In this document: positions 14,758 to 19,995 of the stretch, one piece after another | How positions within the stretch are numbered: position 1 is the first letter of the stretch | How the letters are laid out: every line of letters starts with the position of its first letter | From: SXMI01 sp964391365 | GTDB lineage: Bacteria; Actinomycetota; Acidimicrobiia; Acidimicrobiales; Microtrichaceae | Reading direction: 5' to 3' | DNA: 19,995 nt | Assembly: GCA_964391365.1 (NCBI GenBank) | Contig: CAYMKW010000044.1 | Location: 1-19,995 of the forward strand | Made by a program: the position numbers and the translations under genes | Notes under the pieces: model-generated | The model's input: the letters and a program-made list of their open reading frames with translations, nothing else | Databases searched by the model: none | What the model was told of the DNA's origin: nothing

Positions 14758-16444
14758 AGCGGAGGATCCGTCCGGCCAGCTCCCCGGTGTGCTCGCCGTG
14801 CTCCATGAACGGCACGCCGTTGACGATGGTGTGGTCGATGCCCGTGGCCCCCTGCACGTACCGGGGCGCCCCGCCCGGGAAGTCCCGGACGATCCGGGGC
14901 ACGGGGAGCGACAGGGCATCGAGGTCGATGACGTTGACGTCGGCGAAGGCCCCGGGACGCAGCGTGCCCCTGTCCCGGTAGCCGATGAAGTCGGCGGTGT
15001 CCGAGGTGAGTCGGCGGACGCCCTCCTCCAGGGTGAGCAGGCCCTGGTCGCGGACCCAGTGGGCCAGGAACCAGGTGGGTTGGCTGGCATCCATGATCTG
15101 GGTGGCGTGGGCGCCGGCATCGGCCAGTCCGAGGATCGTCACGGGTGAGGCGATCAGGTCGGCGATCGCCTGCTCGTCGGTGTTCATGACCGGCCAGTTG
15201 ACGATGGACCGACCGTCGGACCGGTCGAGTTCCTCCATGTGCAGCTCCAACGGGTGCACGCCTGCGGCCCGGGCCCGGGCGGCGAGGGAGTCCCCCGGCC
15301 CGTAGGCGTAGGTGGCCGGGGCGTCGGCGTCCATCGGGTACATGCGCTCGTACGGCTCGACCGGCGACCGGCGGGCCTCGTCCAGCAACGTCGCCCGGTG
15401 CTCCGGATCCCGGAGCCGGGCGAGCTTCTCCTCGAGCGTCCCGCCGGCGACGGGGGCGAACGAGGCCAGCCCGTCGAGCAGCGAGTTGGCATCCAGGCTG
15501 AACAGCACGCCGACGCTGCGTGGGGTGATCTGCGGCCGGAGTCGGGCGCCGGCCGCATTGGCCCGGGCGGCGAGCTCGCAGACCCGGCGGTAGTGGTCGT
15601 CGAGCGCCGTGATCTGTTGCAGGTTGAAGCTGAACGGACGCCCGGTGCGGATCGACAGTTCCGCCATCCACGCGAGCTCCTCCTCGACGCGGTCGCCGGG
15701 TTCGTGCTCGAAGTTGTACCGGGGGGCGCTCTCGAAGACGCCTCGCCCGGCGTCGGCGAGTGCTCGGCCGATGTGCAGGAACTCCTCGGGGGAGCTCCAG
15801 GTGCCGGGGACGTTGCGTCCGTCCGGGACCCGGTGGAAGAGGCTCCTCGACAGGGAGTAGCCCAGCGCTCCGGCGTCGAGCGCGGCCGAAACCAGCCGCC
15901 GCATCTCATCGAGCTGGGACTCGGTGGCCACGAAGTCCCGTTCGCAGGCGGCGTCGCCGGCGACGTAGAGGCGGACCGCCACGTCGCCGACGTAGCCTCC
16001 CGCGTTCAGCCCGCGGGGCAGTCGTTCGAGGGCGTCGAGGTAGCCGCCGAAGTCCTCCCAGTCCCACGGGAGGCCCTCCAGGATGCACGACGCCGGGATG
16101 TCCTCGACCGACTCCATGGCGGTCGCCAGGACGTCACCCTGGCCGGGCCGGACCGGCGCGAACGTCATGCCGCAGTTGCCCATGACGACCGACGTGACGC
16201 CGTGCCAGCAGGACGATGACATCGTCGGGTCCCAGCCGATCTGGGCGTCGAGGTGGGAGTGCAGGTCGACGAACCCGGGGGTCACGAACCGCCCGTCGGC
16301 GTCGATGGTGCGACGGGCCGCGTGCCCCTGCAGGTCGCCGACCTCGACCACCCGGTCGCCCTGCACGGCGACGTCGGCCCGGAACGCCGGTGACCCCGTG
16401 CCGTCGACGACCGTGCCGTTGCGGATGAGGATGTCGTGGGTCAC
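14747..16444 (-). CDS. D-aminoacylase-type amidohydrolase
   Basis: 565 residues from the GTG at 16444, with AAGGGGGG nine bases upstream. The N-terminus ILIRNGTVVDGTG starts right after the GTG, as is usual for this superfamily. Metal-site features are DLHSHLD (His62, His64, Asp66), GNCG (Cys91, as in D-aminoacylases) and a late ADAGAH aspartate. The part where classical D-aminoacylases have two further histidine ligands reads ESAPRYNFEHE and then RPFSFNLQQ, without the usual SHxK. This places it in a divergent branch often annotated as N-acyl-D-amino-acid deacylase or simply amidohydrolase. Cytoplasmic; substrate unknown, possibly an N-acyl amino acid or cyclic amide. The open frame continues upstream through the assembly gap, but that extension is antisense to the SDR gene and was not used. 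Confidence 0.85.
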   Translation of the reverse strand: MTHDILIRNGTVVDGTGSPAFRADVAVQGDRVVEVGDLQGHAARRTIDADGRFVTPGFVDLHSHLDAQIGWDPTMSSSCWHGVTSVVMGNCGMTFAPVRPGQGDVLATAMESVEDIPASCILEGLPWDWEDFGGYLDALERLPRGLNAGGYVGDVAVRLYVAGDAACERDFVATESQLDEMRRLVSAALDAGALGYSLSRSLFHRVPDGRNVPGTWSSPEEFLHIGRALADAGRGVFESAPRYNFEHEPGDRVEEELAWMAELSIRTGRPFSFNLQQITALDDHYRRVCELAARANAAGARLRPQITPRSVGVLFSLDANSLLDGLASFAPVAGGTLEEKLARLRDPEHRATLLDEARRSPVEPYERMYPMDADAPATYAYGPGDSLAARARAAGVHPLELHMEELDRSDGRSIVNWPVMNTDEQAIADLIASPVTILGLADAGAHATQIMDASQPTWFLAHWVRDQGLLTLEEGVRRLTSDTADFIGYRDRGTLRPGAFADVNVIDLDALSLPVPRIVRDFPGGAPRYVQGATGIDHTIVNGVPFMEHGEHTGELAGRILRSTD

Positions 16445-16675
16445 GCTGCTGCCCCCCTTGCCGTGCCCGGACGGGCCATCCCGCCGGTGCGGCGAGTACA
16501 GCACAGGATCGCTCCCACGGTGATTCCTGCGCCACCGGTGTCGACGAGAGGAGTGCCCGGGCGTCGGCGGCTCGACCCGTTCACCCGATCGGTCCCGTCG
16601 TTGCGGTCGTCTAGGGTGGCGGCGTGTGCGCCGTCCCCCACGGCGTTCCGGAGAGGCCCGGAGGACTGCAGGCAC
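16445..16675. promoter_or_regulatory. Divergent promoter region between the amidohydrolase and the polysaccharide operon
   Basis: 231 bases separate two divergently read starts (GTG at 16444 minus, GTG at 16676 plus), so promoters for both should lie here. A weak candidate for the minus strand is TGTACT (16500-16495) with TCACCG 17 bases further up (16523-16518). For the plus strand there is TAGGGT at 16612-16617 without a good -35. GGAGGA ends ten bases before the plus-strand GTG. No operator repeat stands out. Confidence 0.35.
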
Positions 16676-17662
16676 GTGGCACAGGTCGTCGTCACCGGCG
16701 CAGCCGGCATGATCGGATCCCATGTCGTCGAGCGGCTGNNNNNNNNNNGGCTGGGCGGGCGCGGTGACGCGGTGGTGGGCGTCGACCACCTGCTGACCGG
16801 CGAACGCGCCAACCTCGCCGGTGTGCTGGGTGGCGATCGGTTCTCGTTCGTCGAGCGGGACGCCGCCGAGCTCGATGCGCTGCCCCCCGGCACCGACGCC
16901 GTCCTGCACCTGGCGTCGCCGGCGTCGCCGCGTCACTTCCGGGACCTGCCGATCGAGGTCCTCCACGCAGGCAGCACCGCCACCCTGCGGCTGCTGGAGC
17001 TCGCCGAGTCCGCCCGGGCCACCTTCCTGTTCGCCTCCAGCAGCGAGGTGTACGGCGAGCCCGAGGTGCACCCGCAGCCCGAGGAGTACCGGGGAGCGGT
17101 CAGCACCCTCGGGGAGCGGGCCTGCTACGACGAGGCCAAGCGGTTCTCCGAGGCGGCGGTGGACACCTACCGGCTCCGTCGGGGCCTGGACACCCGTATC
17201 GCCCGGATCTTCAACACCTACGGACCGCGCATGCGCCTGGACGACGGGCGGATCGTCGTGACCTTCGTCCAGCAGGCGATTGCGGGCGACCCGCTGACCG
17301 TCCACGGCGACGGGACCCAGACGCGCAGCTTCTGCTACGTCGACGACCTGGCCGCAGGCATCGTGGCGCTGCTGGACAGTGATGTGGACGTCCCCGTCAA
17401 CCTCGGATCCACCGACGAGCACACGGTGCTCGACGTGGCGCAGCTGGTGATCGAGCTCACGGGCAGTTCCTCGGACATCGTGTTCGTCGAGCGTCCGGAG
17501 AACGACCCGAGCCGCCGCCGCCCCGACCTGACCCGGGCCTCGGTCCTGCTCGGCTGGTCACCGACGGTGGACATCGGTGACGGCATGCGCCGGACGGTCG
17601 CCTCCATCGCCGGGCAGCTGGGCGCCGAGGTTCCGGCCGACCTCCGGAGCGTCGCCCCGTGA
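16676..17662 (+). CDS. UDP-glucuronate decarboxylase-like SDR (nucleotide-sugar enzyme), containing an assembly gap
   Basis: Extended SDR enzyme starting at GTG 16676 (GGAGGA ten bases upstream), where the Rossmann motif VVVTGAAGMIGSH begins at once. An N-run at 16739-16748 interrupts it, but the frame is kept. Downstream are LHLASPASP, the catalytic SSSEVYGEPEVHPQPEEY block, YDEAK (Tyr-x-x-x-Lys), RIFNTYGPRM, DGTQTRSFCYVDDL, and RRRPDLTRA near the end. This combination is typical of UDP-xylose synthase (UDP-glucuronate to UDP-xylose plus CO2). A dTDP-glucose 4,6-dehydratase-like or other nucleotide-sugar role remains possible. Cytoplasmic. First visible gene of a polysaccharide operon; its stop overlaps the next start (GTGA). 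About 320 residues once the gap is closed. Confidence 0.8.
   Translation: MAQVVVTGAAGMIGSHVVERLXXXXLGGRGDAVVGVDHLLTGERANLAGVLGGDRFSFVERDAAELDALPPGTDAVLHLASPASPRHFRDLPIEVLHAGSTATLRLLELAESARATFLFASSSEVYGEPEVHPQPEEYRGAVSTLGERACYDEAKRFSEAAVDTYRLRRGLDTRIARIFNTYGPRMRLDDGRIVVTFVQQAIAGDPLTVHGDGTQTRSFCYVDDLAAGIVALLDSDVDVPVNLGSTDEHTVLDVAQLVIELTGSSSDIVFVERPENDPSRRRPDLTRASVLLGWSPTVDIGDGMRRTVASIAGQLGAEVPADLRSVAP
16739..16748. other. Assembly gap (ten Ns)
   Basis: Ten Ns interrupt the SDR gene. The five bases before the gap and the five after it are both GGCTG. Joining them as one copy gives VERLGGRGDAVV, which keeps the frame and matches the spacing usual for this family. The gap probably has no missing sequence. 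Confidence 0.9.
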
Positions 17663-18612
17663 GCTTCGAGCTGGATCCCGACGACCCCGTGTTCGTGGCC
17701 GGCCACCGGGGCCTGGTCGGATCCGCGATCGTGCGTCGTCTGCAGGCGGGTGGCCACCGCAACCTGCTGACCGCAGGCCGCGACGAGGTGGACCTCCGGG
17801 ATCAGACGGGCGTGCGCTCCTGGATGGAGGCGAACCGTCCACGTGCGGTGTACCTGGTGGCGGGCACGGTCGGCGGGATCATGGCCAACAGCACCCGACC
17901 GGCCGAGTTCCTCTACGACAACCTGATGATCCACGCGAACGTGGTCGATGCGGCCCGTGATGTCGGCGTCGCCAAGTTGCTGTACCTGGGCAGCTCCTGC
18001 ATCTACCCCCGCATGGCGGACCAGCCGATCGTCGAGCCGGCGCTCCTCACCGGTCCGCTCGAGCCGACCAACGAGGCCTACGCGATCGCCAAGATCGCCG
18101 GCATCAAGATGTGTGACGCCTACCGCACGCAGTACGGCTGCGATTTCGTCTCGGCCATGCCGACCAACCTCTACGGGCCGAACGACAACTTCGACCTGCA
18201 GTCGAGCCACGTCCTGCCGGCACTCATCCGCAAGTTCGACGACGCCCGCCGCTCCGGGGTGGACCGGGTCACGGTCTGGGGGACCGGCACGCCCCGGCGG
18301 GAGTTCCTCCACGTCGACGACCTGGCCGACGCGTGCGTGTTCCTGATGGAGCGCTACGAGGAACCGGGCCCGATCAACGTCGGGTTCGGTGACGACGTCG
18401 CGATCGCCGAGCTGGCCGAACTGGTTCGGGACGTCGTTCACCCGACGGCGGCGATCGACTTCGACACGTCCAAGCCCGACGGCACTCCCCGCAAGCTGCT
18501 CGACTCCTCCCGCTTGCAGCAGCTGGGGTGGCGGCCGTCGATCCCGCTCGCGGAGGGGGTCGCCTCGACCTACGAGTGGTACCTGACGAACGTCGCGGGC
18601 GTGGTCTCGTGA
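17659..18612 (+). CDS. fcl: GDP-L-fucose synthase
   Basis: 317 residues, starting at a GTG that overlaps the SDR stop by four bases. The enzyme epimerises and reduces GDP-4-keto-6-deoxy-D-mannose to GDP-L-fucose with NADPH in the cytoplasm. Visible: the nucleotide-binding GHRGLVGSAI (15-24), the family-specific GGIMAN, catalytic Ser112 and Cys114 in GSSCIYP, Tyr141 and Lys145 in YAIAK, and His184 in SSHVLPALIRKF. Cys114 and His184 correspond to the epimerisation acid/base pair of the E. coli enzyme. The later REFLHVDDLADA segment is also typical. It needs GDP-mannose 4,6-dehydratase (Gmd), which is not in this window. It is co-translated with the SDR upstream and the sugar transferase downstream. 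Confidence 0.93.
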   Translation: MSFELDPDDPVFVAGHRGLVGSAIVRRLQAGGHRNLLTAGRDEVDLRDQTGVRSWMEANRPRAVYLVAGTVGGIMANSTRPAEFLYDNLMIHANVVDAARDVGVAKLLYLGSSCIYPRMADQPIVEPALLTGPLEPTNEAYAIAKIAGIKMCDAYRTQYGCDFVSAMPTNLYGPNDNFDLQSSHVLPALIRKFDDARRSGVDRVTVWGTGTPRREFLHVDDLADACVFLMERYEEPGPINVGFGDDVAIAELAELVRDVVHPTAAIDFDTSKPDGTPRKLLDSSRLQQLGWRPSIPLAEGVASTYEWYLTNVAGVVS

Positions 18613-19310
18613 CCGCCGCCCGGTCCGTGGGGTCGACCGCGGGGGCAGCGCCGACCGCCAATGCGGCCGTCGGCATCGTCGTCGCCCCGTGGGCCAACTC
18701 GACGACCAAGCGGGTGTTCGACCTGGTGATCGCCGTGACGCTCTCGGTCATCACCCTCCCGGTGCTGATGGCGCTGTGCGCGGTGTCGGCGCTGGTGTTC
18801 CGCGCCAACCCGCTGTTCACCCAGGACCGGATCGGCCGTGACGGCCGGACGTTGCGGTTCGTGAAGCTCCGGAGCCTGGCGCCGAGCGTTCCGTCGGATA
18901 TCGACAAGTACGCACTCGCCACCCAGCCGATCGGCCGGTGGGGCCGCTTCGTCCGGCGGACCCACCTCGACGAGCTCCCCCAGGTGTGGCTCGTGGCCAC
19001 CGGCCACATGTCGCTCGTCGGTCCCCGTCCGGAGCTCCCGGCGATCGCGGCCACCTTCGACCCGGGGTTCGTGCAGCGCCGGGTGCGGGTCCGGCCGGGG
19101 ATCACCGGGACGTGGCAGGTGGGCGAGGGCGCCGGCGGCCTGATCGGGGAGTCCCCCGAGTACGACGACCTCTACCTGGCGAGGTCGTCGATGAGATTGG
19201 ATCTCTGGGTGCTCGGCCGGACCGTCGCCGAGGCGTTCGGAGCCCCACCCGAGAGCTTCGTGTCGTGTCGGTCGGCGGCCGATCGGTTCGCCGGCCGTCG
19301 TTCGGGGTGA
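18609..19310 (+). CDS. Initiating sugar transferase (monotopic phosphoglycosyl transferase)
   Basis: 233 residues, with a GTG start overlapping the previous stop by four bases. It belongs to the bacterial sugar transferase family that moves a sugar-1-phosphate from a nucleotide sugar to undecaprenyl phosphate at the inner membrane. After about 30 non-conserved residues come KRVFDLV and a single hydrophobic helix (about 37-64). Then follow PLFTQDRIGRDG, a KLRSL segment, the catalytic Asp121-Glu122 dyad in THLDELPQVW, MSLVGPRPELP, and RPGITGTWQV. The size fits the short form (PglC-like core) without the extra N-terminal membrane domain of WcaJ or WbaP. The transferred sugar cannot be named. The RPGITG..QV region is followed by a non-standard acidic segment, GLIGESPEYDD. 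Confidence 0.92.
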   Translation: MTAARSVGSTAGAAPTANAAVGIVVAPWANSTTKRVFDLVIAVTLSVITLPVLMALCAVSALVFRANPLFTQDRIGRDGRTLRFVKLRSLAPSVPSDIDKYALATQPIGRWGRFVRRTHLDELPQVWLVATGHMSLVGPRPELPAIAATFDPGFVQRRVRVRPGITGTWQVGEGAGGLIGESPEYDDLYLARSSMRLDLWVLGRTVAEAFGAPPESFVSCRSAADRFAGRRSG

Positions 19311-19995
19311 GCGCGGACCCGGCGTCCCCGCCTGCAGATCGTCGGGTGCCGTGGGTGCGCAACTGCGGGGTGCGGGTGCTCGCGGTCGAACCGGCTCGGG
19401 CGGTCGAACTCATCCTGGAGGCGGCTGATCGGGCAGATCGTGACCCGATGCTCCGACCGGGCACCGCAGCCCACCTTTGCAACGCCTGGACGCTGGCGTG
19501 CGCCCGGTCGGACCCCGGGTACGCGTCGGTGCTCGCCGCCGGCGACCTGCCCCTGCCCGACGGGACACCGTTGGTCTGGTTCGCCAGGTTCGCCGGTGCC
19601 GACATAGGCCGGCGGGTCTACGGCCCGGACCTGGTGCTCGATGTGGTCGACGCGGGCCGTTCCCGCGGGGTCCGGCACTACCTCCTCGGAGGAGAACCCC
19701 AGACGCTCAGCGCGTTCCGTTCGGCGCTCGAGCGACGTTCTCCCGGGGTCCACATCGTCGGGGCGGAGTCGCCGCCGTTCCGTCCGCTCGACGACACCGA
19801 CGTGGCGCAGATCGCCGGGCGGATTCTCGACAGCGGTGCGACGGTGGTCTGGATCGGCCTCGGAACCCCGCAGCAGGACGTCCTGGTCGGTCGGCTGCGC
19901 CCGCTCGTCGGGGCGGCGCTCGTCCCGGTCGGAGCGGCGTTCGACTTCATCGGAGGGACCAAGCGTCAGGCGCCCGATTGGGTGCAGCGGTCTGG
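19307..19995 (+). CDS. WecG/TagA/CpsF-family glycosyltransferase, 3'-truncated by the window edge
   Basis: A GTG overlapping the previous stop (GTGA) opens a frame that stays open to the last base, giving 229 codons. It belongs to the family that adds the second sugar, often an N-acetylmannosamine-type residue, to an undecaprenyl-linked sugar at the membrane. Visible family features are LCNAWTL (57-63), the catalytic-region LPDGTPLVW (83-91, Asp85), VYGPDLVLDV, HYLLGG (124-129), VWIGLGTPQQD (181-191), and VGAAFDFIGG followed by QAPDWVQR (208-228). Families of this type usually run only about 10-25 residues beyond this point (GLEW segment), so most of the gene is present. It probably acts straight after the initiating transferase encoded just upstream. 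Confidence 0.9.
   Translation, partial: MSADPASPPADRRVPWVRNCGVRVLAVEPARAVELILEAADRADRDPMLRPGTAAHLCNAWTLACARSDPGYASVLAAGDLPLPDGTPLVWFARFAGADIGRRVYGPDLVLDVVDAGRSRGVRHYLLGGEPQTLSAFRSALERRSPGVHIVGAESPPFRPLDDTDVAQIAGRILDSGATVVWIGLGTPQQDVLVGRLRPLVGAALVPVGAAFDFIGGTKRQAPDWVQRS

Noticed and set aside
16612..16627. Leaderless start at GTG 16624 after TAGGGT for the SDR gene
   Set aside because: That GTG is not in the reading frame of the Rossmann motif; the in-frame GTG at 16676 has an upstream GGAGGA.
16445..17422. Upstream extension of the amidohydrolase across the N-gap
   Set aside because: It is antisense to the SDR gene, and superfamily homology starts exactly at the GTG at 16444.

Overview
The window comes from a very GC-rich, gene-dense bacterial genome with frequent GTG starts and overlapping genes. 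The gene set suggests an actinobacterium, most likely of the Acidimicrobiia type: a fused methylmalonyl-CoA mutase large subunit with a MeaB GTPase, a DUF3089 lipoprotein hydrolase, secreted RCC1 proteins with PCR..DTR modules, and a Rhodococcus-like alcohol dehydrogenase. This assignment is inference from protein families only. A run of ten Ns at 16739-16748 marks a scaffold join, so the source is a draft assembly, possibly metagenomic.

Layout. (1) 1-1404 (+): the C-terminal two thirds of methylmalonyl-CoA mutase. (2) 1445-8224 (-): three genes on the opposite strand, in transcription order a DUF3089 lipoprotein hydrolase (8224-6962) and two tandem paralogous secreted proteins (6849-4513 with a cut-off tail at 4512-4294, and 4138-1445). 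Each paralog has three PCR..DTR modules followed by RCC1 repeats. (3) 8366-9352 (+): MeaB, the chaperone GTPase of the mutase, separated from the mutase by the minus-strand block. (4) 9386-11236 (+): a secreted trypsin-like protease and an SGNH-hydrolase lipoprotein. (5) 11339-14721 (+): a zinc alcohol dehydrogenase overlapping a phosphoenolpyruvate synthase by four bases. (6) 14747-16444 (-): a D-aminoacylase-type amidohydrolase, convergent with the PEP synthase across a hairpin. (7) 16676-19995 (+): a polysaccharide operon with a UDP-glucuronate decarboxylase-like SDR, GDP-L-fucose synthase, an initiating phosphoglycosyl transferase and a WecG/TagA/CpsF glycosyltransferase that runs off the window. 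All three junctions in it are GTGA overlaps.

How they work together. The mutase and MeaB serve B12-dependent conversion of methylmalonyl-CoA to succinyl-CoA. PEP synthase could lift C3 carbon into gluconeogenesis. The last operon makes nucleotide sugars and starts assembly of a lipid-linked glycan. The window is also rich in exported proteins (two RCC1 proteins, two lipoproteins, one exported protease).

The most interesting observation is in the second RCC1 paralog. Its seventh propeller blade lies in the same reading frame but beyond a TGA stop, and a hairpin follows the end of that blade. The intact neighbour has exactly seven blades. The second gene therefore looks like a seven-bladed protein cut to six by one stop codon, or one that depends on readthrough. 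There are no gene-free stretches over 300 bases if the cut-off blade is counted, and I saw no tRNA, rRNA, CRISPR array or insertion sequence.
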